64,000 nucleotides of DNA from positions 930,001-994,000 of the forward strand of contig NZ_CP080382.1 of NCBI RefSeq assembly GCF_019443425.1. The letters are read 5' to 3'. A program made the position numbers and the translations under genes. The stretch is from Arthrobacter sp. PAMC25284 (GTDB lineage Bacteria > Actinomycetota > Actinomycetes > Actinomycetales > Micrococcaceae). Numbering within the stretch: the first letter of the stretch is position 1; every line of letters begins with the position of its first letter. Positions 8,618 to 17,562 of the stretch are shown here, piece by piece. Below the pieces are notes generated by a model. That model was not told the origin of the DNA. It ran no database searches and was given only the letters and a program-made list of their open reading frames with translations.

Positions 8618-8809
8618 ATGATGAACAAAGCGCAGCGGCGCGCTCACATGGAGCAGCCTTGTCCGAAGTGCGGTGCCCGGGTCGTTCCAATCTGGAAAGA
8701 TGAGCGGTCCGCGGCCGACTCACAACCGGACTGGCAGGTGAGTGCCCGGCAGTGCAGCAGCCAGGGGTGCTGGCTCAACGACTCGAAACGATGGCCGGCT
8801 TTGGCATAA
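8618..8809 (+). CDS. Small zinc-ribbon-like hypothetical protein
   Basis: About 63 aa from tandem ATGs (8618/8621) behind GGGGGA. Four cysteines in CPKCG and CSSQGC arrangement suggest one zinc-binding ribbon; the rest is polar. No function is known to me. A degenerate relative of this gene lies at about 10655-10795: the nucleotides encoding ERSAADSQPDWQVSARQ align closely there with ERTAADAQLNRQVMARQ. The two copies flank a 2-kb block of three opposite-strand genes. Confidence 0.6.
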   Translation: MMNKAQRRAHMEQPCPKCGARVVPIWKDERSAADSQPDWQVSARQCSSQGCWLNDSKRWPALA

Positions 8810-8938
8810 ACCGTCTCTACAGACCTGAAGCAGTAGCCTCAGGACCACGGCCCGCCACACGACTACCAGTCACTACCGTAGTAAGACACGTGCCGCCACG
8901 TATTCCTCCGGGTCACGCATTCAGCTTAAACGTGCCTA

Positions 8939-9610
8939 TTAGATCTGGTCAGATGTTTTCCCGGAAATAATGTAAGTCAATCCGAAGTACTGCTCCGTCA
9001 CTTCAACATTGGTCAGTAATTCTTGTGCTGTTTTACAGATCAGTTCCCAGGGGCGGCCCGAAGCCCATTCGCCAGTCACAGCATAGGGCTTCATTAAGGC
9101 AACTGCGGCCGACGCAATCAGGGAAGGCCACGGCGCAGGGATCTGTAGTTCCAGAAGCACAAGACGTCCCCCGGGAACCAGCGAATTGACTCCGTTCCTT
9201 ATTACCTGTTCAATTTCAGGAAAAATTGACAGTGCATAGCTGGAGAACACTGCGTTCACCTTCGCTGGATTTTGAAAAGTTGAGGCGTCATGCTGGATTA
9301 ACGTGACATTATTCCATTTGTGCTGGAAAACCCGTTTTTGGGCTTGTTGCAACATGGCATCCGTAAGATCCACGCCTGTGATATGGCCGGTGGAACCGAT
9401 GTAACGTTGAAAGAGCGAAAAGTTCAAGCCGGTGCCGCAACCCAACTCCAGAACCTTATCGCCCGGCTGGAGGTCCAGCGCTTCCACGGCCTGCCGCCTG
9501 TATTTCCACTCCCGATAGCCGAATAGATAATATAGGTTCGCTGTGAAATCGTATCTTGCAGCGCGCTTGCGATACGTGTGGATAATGGACGTTATCCGCG
9601 AGGATTCCAT
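8939..9610 (-). CDS. Class I SAM-dependent methyltransferase (UbiE/PmtA-like), AT-richer
   Basis: A 223-aa Rossmann methyltransferase: motif I VLELGCGTGLNF (about residues 53-64), acidic motif II ITGVDLTDAML, and LVPGGRLVLLELQIP. Shine-Dalgarno GAGGGGAG lies 7 nt before the ATG. The fold is certain; the substrate is not (small molecule, quinone or lipid head group are possible). Base composition is visibly poorer in G+C than every neighbour, with AT-rich codons, suggesting recent horizontal acquisition. It sits in the block bounded by the two zinc-ribbon copies. Confidence 0.82.
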   Translation of the reverse strand: MESSRITSIIHTYRKRAARYDFTANLYYLFGYREWKYRRQAVEALDLQPGDKVLELGCGTGLNFSLFQRYIGSTGHITGVDLTDAMLQQAQKRVFQHKWNNVTLIQHDASTFQNPAKVNAVFSSYALSIFPEIEQVIRNGVNSLVPGGRLVLLELQIPAPWPSLIASAAVALMKPYAVTGEWASGRPWELICKTAQELLTNVEVTEQYFGLTYIISGKTSDQI

Positions 9611-9707
9611 CTCTGTGCTCCCCTCATCCAGTTACGGTGACCGTGGAGCCGGAGTCCCCGACGCTCAGGCGGATCCCGCGGCTCGGGACCCGACGGGTCC
9701 GGCCGGC

Positions 9708-10277
9708 TCAGGTGACCGTGAGGCGGGTGTACATCCCGGCCCAATAGTGACCCGGCAGGTTGCAAAACAATTCATATCGTCCTGGTGCAAGATCCAGGGT
9801 GATCCATCCGGCCGCAGACGGAAGAATCCCGTCGCCTTCGCCTTCGGCACAGGTGGCGGCGGCCTCCGCCAAACTGCCACGCTCATCAATTTTTCCGTCC
9901 CGGCCAACCGGTCGGGTTCCTGCGATCTGGGTACCTGCCAGCGGGACGATCATCATTTCGTGAGGGATGTTTCCCACGTTCGTAACGAAAAAGGACACCT
10001 CGCCGCCGGCCACGGTGGTCCTGTCTGCGGTCAGAAGCATGCTGCCGCGCATCATCCCGGAACCGCCCATCATGGCACCTCCCATGTCGGATGCCGTGAC
10101 GTTGATGACCGTACCGAGGAGGCCGGGCGCCGTGCATCGGGCTGGACCGGGGAATGCGTAGCCGCCCGCGTTCGTTCCGCCGCTCAAGAAAACCACCACC
10201 AACATGGACATGGCAGTCAGGACAATCGCTGCGATGGAACCCAGGACAATGTGCGCTTTGCGGGACAGGGTTTTCAT
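9708..10277 (-). CDS. Membrane-anchored cupredoxin (type 1 copper) protein
   Basis: A 189-aa exported protein with an N-terminal membrane segment (about residues 9-32, HIVLGSIAAIVLTAMSMLVVVFLSGG) and a C-terminal plastocyanin-like domain. Type 1 copper ligands can be read: His in NIPHEMM, then Cys, His and Met in CNLPGHYWAGM near the C-terminus. A Met/Gly-rich stretch (MGGAMMGGSGMMRGSM) lies between. Likely an extracellular copper-binding or electron-transfer protein. Its ATG overlaps the stop of the SHOCT gene (ATGA), so the pair is coupled. Confidence 0.8.
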   Translation of the reverse strand: MKTLSRKAHIVLGSIAAIVLTAMSMLVVVFLSGGTNAGGYAFPGPARCTAPGLLGTVINVTASDMGGAMMGGSGMMRGSMLLTADRTTVAGGEVSFFVTNVGNIPHEMMIVPLAGTQIAGTRPVGRDGKIDERGSLAEAAATCAEGEGDGILPSAAGWITLDLAPGRYELFCNLPGHYWAGMYTRLTVT

Positions 10278-10534
10278 TGCTTATTTCGAAGAACGGAGCG
10301 GCGCTCATTGAGCTCGTTCGCGTCGATTTCGCCGCGGGCGAAGCGTTCGTTCAGGATCTGTTCCGGGTCACTGTACGGGGGGTGCGGCGGCCCGTAGGAC
10401 CCGCCCATACCCGGCCGTCCGCCGCGGATCAGGAGAATCACGACGGCCGCCACCGCTCCCCAGAACAGCAGCATCATCAGCGCCATGACCACCCAGCCGA
10501 CAATGCCGCCGTCGCCATACCATCCGTACATCAT
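10274..10534 (-). CDS. SHOCT-domain small membrane protein
   Basis: An 86-aa protein: one transmembrane helix (about 11-37, VGWVVMALMMLLFWGAVAAVVILLI), a Gly/Pro/Tyr linker, and a C-terminal SHOCT motif DPEQILNERFARGEIDANELNERRSVL. SHOCT tails are short oligomerisation or recruitment segments. It overlaps the cupredoxin gene downstream (ATGA), so they are probably co-translated; SHOCT membrane proteins next to copper-handling genes are common in actinobacteria (from memory). Confidence 0.82.
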   Translation of the reverse strand: MMYGWYGDGGIVGWVVMALMMLLFWGAVAAVVILLIRGGRPGMGGSYGPPHPPYSDPEQILNERFARGEIDANELNERRSVLRNKQ

Positions 10535-10654
10535 GTCCGAACCTCCGTCGTCTCGCTCGCGACTGCTGACTCACCTTCACTGTCGTCGGTCCCGGGTCAG
10601 AAAAACAGGGTCCTTGGACCGTAAGGCCGTCGCAGCGATGCGGTGGCCAGAGCC

Positions 10655-10795
10655 GGTGTCACTGTGCGACCGCGTTCCACAGAGGAGCGGACCGCGGCCG
10701 ATGCCCAGCTGAACCGGCAGGTCATGGCCCGGCAGCCTGGGCTGACGGATCAGCGACTCGAGACGATGACCGGCGCTGGCTTTACGCGTCACCCG
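10655..10795 (+). pseudogene. Degenerate copy of the 8618 zinc-ribbon gene
   Basis: The nucleotides align with 8690-8815 over the ERSAADSQ...RQ segment and again over ACGACTCGAAACGATGG (here GCGACTCGAGACGATGA). Small indels shift the frame, and the CPKC and CSSQGC cysteines are gone. One frame remains open but encodes no zinc site and runs into the convergent methyltransferase-like gene. I read it as a decayed paralogue. Confidence 0.55.
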
Positions 10796-10803
10796 CTCAT
10801 ACG

Positions 10804-11466
10804 TCACCCGCCCGTCGGCGGGGCGGCACCCGGGTTGCCAGCCGGCGCGTATGCGAACACGTAGGCGAACGCAGGCCTGGTGTAGCCGACTCCCCGCCCG
10901 GCAGCACGGATCAGCTCAGGCCGGTTGCCGTCCGGGTTCTTCGGTACCAGATATCGGTCAAGACGGTCCGTGTCCAGCAGGTACGTCTCACCGCGGTGGG
11001 TCACGGCGGCTTCGAGCCGCAGCGTGGGATCGAGGGCGGCAAGGCTGGCGTCTCCGTGGCTTGCGTTCGCGAGCAGCAGCCCGCCCGGCTTGAGATACCT
11101 CCGGCAGTTCTCCCAGACCGGCCCGGCGTAAAGCGAGATCAGCAGATCGAACCCCTGATCCGGGACTGCCAGAGCCGTCGTATAGTCGGCGGCAAGGAAT
11201 TCGACCTCCGTTCCCGCACCGGGAACAGTACGGCCGTGTAGTTCGGCCCGCACAAGATCCACGTCACCGAAGAACGCTTCCGCCCGGCGGTCGGTGTCAA
11301 CGTACGTGACCGCCGGGATCACCGTCGACGGGGACAGGTCGACGTAGCTGCCCGGGTAGAGTGCACGCTCCGGAGCCCAGGCCCGCGCGAGCGCACCGAA
11401 CATCCCGGACCGGTCCCCGATGGAGTTCCGGTACCTCGACCATGCGGCTTTCGGCCGGGGTGTCAC
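10804..11466 (-). CDS. Methyltransferase-like Rossmann protein
   Basis: A 220-aa protein with a class I methyltransferase-like layout: glycine-containing strand ALYPGSYVDLSPS, acidic FLAADYTTALAVPDQGFDLLISLYAG, and the post-motif YLKPGGLLLANASHGDAS. Motif I is atypical (no GxGxG), so activity is uncertain. The start is GTG at 11466, overlapping the TGA of the transporter gene as GTGA, which implies coupling; no separate Shine-Dalgarno is needed. Substrate unknown. Confidence 0.68.
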   Translation of the reverse strand: MTPRPKAAWSRYRNSIGDRSGMFGALARAWAPERALYPGSYVDLSPSTVIPAVTYVDTDRRAEAFFGDVDLVRAELHGRTVPGAGTEVEFLAADYTTALAVPDQGFDLLISLYAGPVWENCRRYLKPGGLLLANASHGDASLAALDPTLRLEAAVTHRGETYLLDTDRLDRYLVPKNPDGNRPELIRAAGRGVGYTRPAFAYVFAYAPAGNPGAAPPTGG

Positions 11467-12434
11467 ACAGCGTGCCCTTCAGGACCGCGGGCGTCAGTTC
11501 CGCCCGGGGCCGAGCCCGGTGTCGCTGCGGGCGGCACCGGGCTCGACACCTTCTGCGGGCGAAGCGCCACTACCCCGGCCAGGATCAGCAGCACGGCGAT
11601 GCCGTGCAGGGCGTCGATCGGTTCACCCACCAGCAGCCAGCCGATTGCCAGCGCGACGACCGGCGGGATGTAGGTCGCGCTCGACGCCATGATTGCTCCA
11701 AGCCGGTCAACGATGAAGTAGTACAGGATGTAGGCGGTTCCGGTGCCAAGCAGCCCCAGCCCGAGGACCATGGCAACCAATGCCCGGAGATCTCCACCGA
11801 TGGCCGTGATGCCGTTGAAGTCTGTCACGACGGCGAGTGTCAGCAGCGCGAGGCCCATCTGGTACGTGGTGAGCGCGGCGGCCGGTATCGACAGCCCCAC
11901 CAGGAACTTCCGTGCATAGACGAAGGACAGCCCCACGCTCGCGGAGCCAAGCAGCATAAAGGAAACCCCGGCCGGGTCCACGGAGCCGGCTGCGTTCCAC
12001 GGGCGGGCGATCAGCAGCACCCCGGCGAAGCCCGCCACGACCCCGAGGATCCGCAGCGCGGTGATACGTTCGCTGCGCAGGAACACTGCGGCGGCGAGGA
12101 ACGTGAACAGCGGGATCGCGCCGCTGAGCGCCCCCGCGATCCCCGATGGCAGCAGCGCGGTCCCCGATGCGAAGGCGAAAAAGTAGGCGCTGGTCGCCAG
12201 GACGGACATCACGACGAAGTGTTGGATGTGCCGCAGATGGCTGAGTTTAATGTCCCGACGGATGAGGGCGTAGGCGAGGACGGGCAGGAACCCGCAGGCC
12301 ACCCTGAGGAAGGTGATCTGGCCTGCCGTGATCGTCTCGGAGGCCCACTTCATAAAAATGAAATTGCTGCCCCAGATCAGCCCGAGCGCGCCGAACGCGG
12401 CCATGGCTGTCTTCTGCGCCCGTTGCAGGTTCAT
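11463..12434 (-). CDS. EamA/DMT-family transporter
   Basis: A 323-aa ten-helix drug/metabolite transporter. Starting at the ATG at 12434 gives the classical opening MNLQRAQKTAMAAFGALGLIWGSNFIFMKWASE; upstream codons to 12665 are not conserved. It carries two EamA repeats (about 10-135 and 155-290), with the usual (G)WLLVGE element near the end of repeat 2. The C-terminal tail is Pro/Gly-rich. It is translationally linked to the following methyltransferase-like gene. Direction and substrate unknown (export of amino acids or metabolites is typical). Confidence 0.88.
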   Translation of the reverse strand: MNLQRAQKTAMAAFGALGLIWGSNFIFMKWASETITAGQITFLRVACGFLPVLAYALIRRDIKLSHLRHIQHFVVMSVLATSAYFFAFASGTALLPSGIAGALSGAIPLFTFLAAAVFLRSERITALRILGVVAGFAGVLLIARPWNAAGSVDPAGVSFMLLGSASVGLSFVYARKFLVGLSIPAAALTTYQMGLALLTLAVVTDFNGITAIGGDLRALVAMVLGLGLLGTGTAYILYYFIVDRLGAIMASSATYIPPVVALAIGWLLVGEPIDALHGIAVLLILAGVVALRPQKVSSPVPPAATPGSAPGGTDARGPEGHAV

Positions 12435-12576
12435 TCGGTGCCGGCCACAGACTCGGTTGCGGCGGAAGAGATCGTCATGCCTGTGACGGTACAACCACGG
12501 CTGCGGCACAGTGAAATTTGTGCGGCGCTGCCCCGCCATCCTGGCCATCCCGTCATCCCGGCCGTGACACAGCCGG

Positions 12577-14223
12577 TCAGGCGCGCTGTTCCCGCAGCCT
12601 CCCGCCGCTGAGCTCCAGAACCCGGTGCGCATGATCCCAGGCATACGCCAGGTCGTGGGTGACAAAAACTACGCCAGCCCCGCGAGCGGCGGCGTCGTCG
12701 ACGGCGGCCCGCAGCAGCAGCAAGCCGTGCCGGTCCAGCCCGACGGTCGGTTCGTCGAGCACAAGCAGCGCCGGCCCGCGGGCGAGCACCGTCGCGAGGG
12801 CGAGCAGGCGTTGCCTGGACGCCGATAGCTCGGCCGGGTGCTCCCCGGCCGAGGCGGCAAGCCCGACGGCGGCCAGCGCCTCGAGCGCCTTCGCCTCAGC
12901 GTCGTCCCGGGCCGACCGCGCTGTTCCAGGTCGGGACCACGTTCCGGCCAGCAGCGCCCGCAACCGGCCGCGGCCACGCTCCGCTCGGGCATCGGCTCTC
13001 CGGCTGTGCAGGTCGCGAAGCCCGAAGCGGACTTCGCGCAGCACGGTCCGTTCGAAGAGCTGGTCGCCAGGGTGCTGGAACAACAGGCCGACGGAGGCGG
13101 CGACCATCCCGGCAGGACTGCCTGCGATGTCATTGCCGCAGATCCGCACGTCCCCGGATGTGGGCTGCAGGAGGCCACTGAAGTGCTTCAAGAGAGTGGA
13201 TTTTCCGGCACCGTTGGGGCCCGTGATGGCAACTACCTCACCCGGCTGGACCGTCAAATCCAGGTTCCGCAGGACCTGCTTCTCCCGGACCGGCCCGGGC
13301 TCCACTGCCCTCCCCCGATCTCGCAACATTTTGGACACCGGGGCGTAGCCGAAGCACACGCCGCTAAGCTCAAGGATCCCTGCGGCGTCTGGCCTGCCGG
13401 TGGCAGGGGTCAACGGCAGACGGCGGGTTCCGGAATACTGCAGGCCGGGTGCCATCACGCCCGAAGCCTCGAGCGCTGCGGAGCCGGCCAGTTGCTTCGG
13501 AGATCCGGTGGAAGTGACCGTGCCGCCGTCGAGGACCGTCCAGTGTGAGGCTGCCTGGGCCAGCCGGTCAGCTGCCTGGCTGAGGACAAGAACGGCAGTC
13601 CCGGCCTCGAGCAGTGCCCGGACGAGGTGCAGGACCTCGCCGGTGCCGGTCCGGTCCAGGGACGCCAGCGGCTCATCCAGTATCAGGACTTCCGGGCCCG
13701 TAATGACGGCGCAGCCCAGCGCAAGCCGTCGCTGCTCCCCGCCGGACAGCGTCGCCGGGTCACGGTCCAGCAACCCGGCCAGACCTGCCAAGTCCGCCGT
13801 CCGGGCAACCTCGCGGCGCATGTCATCCCTTGCCATGCCCCGGCTTTCCAGGCCGAAGGCCAGTTCCTCCGCCACAGTGGCCCGCACGGTGGAGAGCATG
13901 GCGGCCGCGTTCTGCGGGACGAAGCCCACCCGGTATGACCATGCTGCCGGGTTGATCAGCGGATCTTCCGGCGAACCGTGGAACTCCAACCGGTCGGCGC
14001 CCAGCGCCAGGCTGCCCGTCAGAGTGCCTGCGTGGCCGGGCCGCAGCCAGCCGGCCAGCAGCTTGCCCAGCGTGGTCTTGCCGCTCCCGGAGCCGCCCAA
14101 AACAGCTGTCAGCGTGCCTGAGTGTACTGCCAGTGCGGCCTGATGAAGCACCGGGGCGTCGTCTCCGTGGTAGCTGAAGGCCTCAATCGAGGCGCTGAGA
14201 ACCGGCGGAGCCATGGTCACCAT
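12577..14223 (-). CDS. ECF transporter ATPase, fused A1-A2 (EcfA/CbiO-like)
   Basis: A 548-aa protein with two ABC ATPase domains. Domain 1 has Walker A GGSGSGKT, signature LSGGEQRR and Walker [13 protein letters not shown]. Domain 2 (from about residue 280) has GPNGAGKST and [12 protein letters not shown], but its signature reads LSASRQR rather than LSGGxxQR. This is the energising unit of an energy-coupling-factor importer. It starts 4 nt after the stop of the T component, preceded by the S component: a complete S-T-AA operon. Confidence 0.9.
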   Translation of the reverse strand: MVTMAPPVLSASIEAFSYHGDDAPVLHQAALAVHSGTLTAVLGGSGSGKTTLGKLLAGWLRPGHAGTLTGSLALGADRLEFHGSPEDPLINPAAWSYRVGFVPQNAAAMLSTVRATVAEELAFGLESRGMARDDMRREVARTADLAGLAGLLDRDPATLSGGEQRRLALGCAVITGPEVLILDEPLASLDRTGTGEVLHLVRALLEAGTAVLVLSQAADRLAQAASHWTVLDGGTVTSTGSPKQLAGSAALEASGVMAPGLQYSGTRRLPLTPATGRPDAAGILELSGVCFGYAPVSKMLRDRGRAVEPGPVREKQVLRNLDLTVQPGEVVAITGPNGAGKSTLLKHFSGLLQPTSGDVRICGNDIAGSPAGMVAASVGLLFQHPGDQLFERTVLREVRFGLRDLHSRRADARAERGRGRLRALLAGTWSRPGTARSARDDAEAKALEALAAVGLAASAGEHPAELSASRQRLLALATVLARGPALLVLDEPTVGLDRHGLLLLRAAVDDAAARGAGVVFVTHDLAYAWDHAHRVLELSGGRLREQRA

Positions 14224-14227
14224 GCCG

Positions 14228-14983
14228 TCACCGCCCGAGGCCGGGAAGGGATTGAACGAGGCGAAAACCTACCATGCAGGCGGCCGCCAGGAGGGTCGCC
14301 GCCCGGAAGCGCCGCTGGGCCGGCGAATCAACAACCTCCCGGTAACTGCTCCGCGCCCCGGGCCCGCCGAATCCCCGTGCGTCCAGTGCCTGTGCCCGGC
14401 TGGCCGCGTCCGAAGTCAAGGCCAGGACCAGCGGCACCATCTGCAGGCGTGTTGCCGCCAACCGGGACGTCAAGCCACCGCGGAGGACCAGTCCGCGGGC
14501 CTCCTGGGCCTGCCTGATACGGTCCAGGCGGCCGGCGATCGCGGGCAGGAGCGTCAGGGTGGACGCCAGGACGAAGCCAACGCGCGGCGCAAGCCTGCCC
14601 ATTGTAAGAACGGTCACTAGGTCGGGGACGCTCACCGTGAAGGAGAAAAGCAGAAACACCAGCACGGGCACGGCGGTGCGCGCCGCCGATTCCCCGGCGA
14701 ATGCCAGTCCTTCAGCGGTGACCCGGGCCGGCCCCCATTCCGCCAGGACGATACTGCCTTCGGGAAAGAACAGCCCGTGGATCATCAGGAGCGACAGCCC
14801 CAGCGGCATCAGGATGACGGCCGCGGCAGGCAGCACCCGTCCGGCGACGCCCAGCCGCACCGCTCCCAGAGCTACTGCGGCCGTGACCGTGATGGACAGC
14901 ACCCAGCTGGACGCCGCCGTCGTGATAACCGCGGTGCACGCTGCCGCCGTCAGTGCGGTGAGTGGATGGAGGCGCTGGCGCAC
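14228..14983 (-). CDS. ECF transporter T component (EcfT/CbiQ)
   Basis: The transmembrane coupling subunit, 251 aa. The start is GTG at 14983, 4 nt after the S-component stop; the frame is open further up but overlaps that gene. It shows 4-6 hydrophobic helices and the two diagnostic Ala-Arg-Gly coupling-helix motifs, [10 protein letters not shown] and LDARGFGG, which dock onto the ATPases. The family is clear. Confidence 0.88.
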   Translation of the reverse strand: MRQRLHPLTALTAAACTAVITTAASSWVLSITVTAAVALGAVRLGVAGRVLPAAAVILMPLGLSLLMIHGLFFPEGSIVLAEWGPARVTAEGLAFAGESAARTAVPVLVFLLFSFTVSVPDLVTVLTMGRLAPRVGFVLASTLTLLPAIAGRLDRIRQAQEARGLVLRGGLTSRLAATRLQMVPLVLALTSDAASRAQALDARGFGGPGARSSYREVVDSPAQRRFRAATLLAAACMVGFRLVQSLPGLGR

Positions 14984-14987
14984 AGTC

Positions 14988-15809
14988 TTAGGCTTTGGTG
15001 TCCCGCGGAGCTTTGCCGGCGAGCACCCGGAACCTGCGGACGAACGGGAACTGCAGGGTCGTCCGGCGCGGCAGCGCATACGCCAGCAGGGCGGCAATCA
15101 CGAACACGATCGCCTTGTCCATGGGGTCAGAGATGAGCGCCTGCTTGGTGACCGCAGCGAGCAGCGTGTCGCCCATGGCCCGGAACGCGCTGACAATTGC
15201 ACCGGTTCCGATGCCCGAGGTACCGCCGAACACGAAGGCGGCGATCGGCGCGGAGACAACGCCGGCGAGGACTCCGGTGATGAAACCGGCCACGGGTGCC
15301 AGGTAGAAGCGGCGGAACAGGCCGCCGCGGGCGGCCATGCCGGCGAGGAAGCCGATAAGGGCCGCGCCGGCCGCGAACGGAAGCACGGTGGGATTGAAGA
15401 AGGACCAGACAATGCTGCTGAGTGCCCCGGTGGCGGCGCCAGCGGCCGGTCCGGCCAGAACGGCGATCAGCACGGTGCCGATTGCATCAAAGTAGAACGG
15501 AAGCCCTGTGCTGCCCATCAGTTGACCGAGAACAACGTTGAGCACGAGCGCTACGGGAATGAGGACCAGCGTGGAGGTAGGCAGGGCCGGAAGGACCGCG
15601 ACAATCAGCAGCATTGCGCCGAGGAGGAAGCCTCCGAGGGCCACGAGGGCCGAGAAACTGGCGAGACCGTTCGTGATATCCGCCGGTTGGGTGAGGACAA
15701 GGAAGGCGTACGTCGCCGCGATCGCGGCAGCGCCGGCGAGTTCGAGCAGGCGGCGGCCGCGGCCGGCCGCCTGTCCAGAGGCGGGGATAATCAGTGCGGG
15801 CTGTGACAT
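14988..15809 (-). CDS. ECF transporter S component (substrate-binding)
   Basis: A 273-aa integral membrane protein of about six to eight helices with the Ala/Gly/Val-rich loops of ECF substrate-capture subunits (for example GSTGLPFYFDAIGTVLIAVLAGPAAGAATGALSS). It is the first gene of the S-T-AA operon. Substrate is not diagnostic from sequence. A nucleoside hydrolase gene lies upstream on the same strand (with one small gene between), so nucleoside or nucleobase uptake is a reasonable inference; vitamins are the alternative. No riboswitch was recognised in the 163-bp leader. Confidence 0.82.
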   Translation of the reverse strand: MSQPALIIPASGQAAGRGRRLLELAGAAAIAATYAFLVLTQPADITNGLASFSALVALGGFLLGAMLLIVAVLPALPTSTLVLIPVALVLNVVLGQLMGSTGLPFYFDAIGTVLIAVLAGPAAGAATGALSSIVWSFFNPTVLPFAAGAALIGFLAGMAARGGLFRRFYLAPVAGFITGVLAGVVSAPIAAFVFGGTSGIGTGAIVSAFRAMGDTLLAAVTKQALISDPMDKAIVFVIAALLAYALPRRTTLQFPFVRRFRVLAGKAPRDTKA

Positions 15810-15972
15810 GGGGATGGTCCTTCGGCTGGGAGTTGGAACGTCCGCCTCATGTCACCTCGGCGCAGCTACCATCTTAGCGGCGCCCGGACCCGTGCGCCTT
15901 TCGACGATGGATTGACCGGCTGATCACCGGCAACCGCGGCGCCATGGCAGAGCGCGCAGGACCTCGGACGAG

Positions 15973-16347
15973 TCAGCGGGCGACGACGTCCTTCAGCCAG
16001 GCCATGGCAGCGTCCCTGGATGTAAAGAACTCGTGCGGGTATGTGGTTGCCCGGCTCGTGGCGGCAGCGACGACCCGGTCCACCGGGCTGGAGCCGAGGA
16101 CCGCAATCGCCAGCACACCGCTGCTTCGCGCGAACTCGGATCGGGCACCCGCGCTGAACTCCACGTCGGTCATCTCCGAGAGCATCGGCATCGGCTTCCC
16201 GCCGCTGATCCGTTGCACCGCCAGCATGGCATCCCTTGCGCCGTCGGCGTCCACGAAAGAGCCGGGCCGCCAAGTACTAAAGAGTATTCCTGCGCTGACG
16301 CGGACAGAATTCTTACCGTCGGCGGCGTCGATGTGTTCCGGCTTCAT
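15973..16347 (-). CDS. STAS/SEC14-like small protein (DUF7793-like)
   Basis: A 124-aa soluble protein from the ATG at 16347 (the open frame extends 13 codons upstream, unsupported). It shows the alpha/beta pattern of STAS/SpoIIAA-like proteins common in Arthrobacter: ...DARDAMLAVQRISGGKPMPMLSEMTDVEFSAG..., then AIAVLGSSPVDRVVA and the end HEFFTSRDAAMAWL. Function unknown. It sits between the nucleoside hydrolase and the ECF operon on the same strand, with about 150-bp gaps on each side, so co-transcription is uncertain. Confidence 0.7.
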   Translation of the reverse strand: MKPEHIDAADGKNSVRVSAGILFSTWRPGSFVDADGARDAMLAVQRISGGKPMPMLSEMTDVEFSAGARSEFARSSGVLAIAVLGSSPVDRVVAAATSRATTYPHEFFTSRDAAMAWLKDVVAR

Positions 16348-16494
16348 TTCAATGATTCTAGGCCTGACCTGCGAAAACACCACCAACGGGGATGCGCGCA
16401 GAGCGTGTCGAGGTTCACTTCGTGCTGCTCGGCGTCGAATGTTACGGGGCGCTCCCGGATCGCAGCGGATTCTGCGCCGGCGGCCGATTCCCAG

Positions 16495-17562
16495 TCAGCA
16501 GCGGGCAGGCCCTGTGCGCAGCCCCGCGGCCAGCGCCCCAACCGAGGAGATCAGCTCTTCGAAGCACTGGTCCGGGTCGTTTCCGGTGACGATCCGGGCG
16601 TTCGGCGGCAGCCCCCACAGCCCGCGGTAATCCGCGACCGTAGTGCCGATGAGCAACGGCGAGTCCGTCTCGACGTCGACCGTTGCCAGCCGGGCCGTGA
16701 CGGAGGTGCGCCCGGCCGCAGCGGCGGCCGCGAACGCATCGTGCATGTGCGCCACGTAGCCCTGGTCGTAAAGCCGGTGGAACTCCATGTAGAACCGGAT
16801 CGCGTCGGAAAGGCACGCGACGAGCGGGTTGCTGGACCCGCTGCGCAGACCCTCGGGCTGGTCGGGCAGGACCAGTTCGGGGTCTTCGGCGCCCGCGGCT
16901 TCGGCGAGTGCGCGCAGGTGCGCGGGGCGCATCTCAATCCGCTCCGTGGTTTCCAGGGCACACACCAGCGGCAACTGCTCCTCCGGCAGTCCGCGGTAGG
17001 CCGCGAAGACTTCCTTGGCCGCGTGCGGGTCCACCGAGACGTTCCATTCCGCCGTCGGTGTCGTGTTGCCCTGATAGTTGAAGCAGCCGCCCATGATGAC
17101 CAGGCCCTTGAGCAGCCGCGGAAGTTCCGGTTCGCGCCGCAGCGCCAGCGCGAAGTTGGTCAACGGGCCGGTGATGAGTCCGGTAATTTCTCCCGGCCGG
17201 GCCCGCACCTCCTCCACCCAGACGTCGACGGCGTGCCGGGGCGAGATCGCCTGCTGCGGCAGCGGCAGCTCGGCGTGGCCGATCCCCTGCGGGCCGTGGG
17301 TCTCTTCCGTCGTGACGAGCGGGATCTGCAGCGGCACCTCAGCGCCGACTGCCACTTCGATCCCCTGGCGGCCACAGAGCTCAAGGAGGGCCAGATTGTT
17401 CAGCGCGACCTGGCGGGCGCCGACATTGCCGGCCGTGCACGTGATGGCCTGGATGGTCACCTCCGGCCGGGACAGCAGGTAGACAAGAGCGAGGGCATCG
17501 TCGATTCCGGTGTCGACGTCCATCAGCACGGTGGGCCCCGGAGGAGGCAGCTCGGCTGCCAT
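16495..17562 (-). CDS. Nucleoside hydrolase (IunH/RihA family)
   Basis: A 355-aa enzyme that cleaves the N-glycosidic bond of ribonucleosides to base plus ribose. The calcium-binding aspartate cluster DVDTGIDDA is at about residues 15-23; a downstream Asn-containing WNVSVDPHAAKEVF matches the family's active-site region. It is cytoplasmic. Its ATG overlaps the stop of the aldo/keto reductase by one base (TGATG). With the nearby ECF importer this suggests a nucleoside salvage locus (inference). Confidence 0.9.
   Translation of the reverse strand: MAAELPPPGPTVLMDVDTGIDDALALVYLLSRPEVTIQAITCTAGNVGARQVALNNLALLELCGRQGIEVAVGAEVPLQIPLVTTEETHGPQGIGHAELPLPQQAISPRHAVDVWVEEVRARPGEITGLITGPLTNFALALRREPELPRLLKGLVIMGGCFNYQGNTTPTAEWNVSVDPHAAKEVFAAYRGLPEEQLPLVCALETTERIEMRPAHLRALAEAAGAEDPELVLPDQPEGLRSGSSNPLVACLSDAIRFYMEFHRLYDQGYVAHMHDAFAAAAAAGRTSVTARLATVDVETDSPLLIGTTVADYRGLWGLPPNARIVTGNDPDQCFEELISSVGALAAGLRTGPARC

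Noticed and set aside
10643..10864. 73-aa open frame in the degenerate zinc-ribbon copy as a real gene
   Set aside because: Cysteines lost, no ribosome binding site, and it runs into the convergent methyltransferase-like gene.
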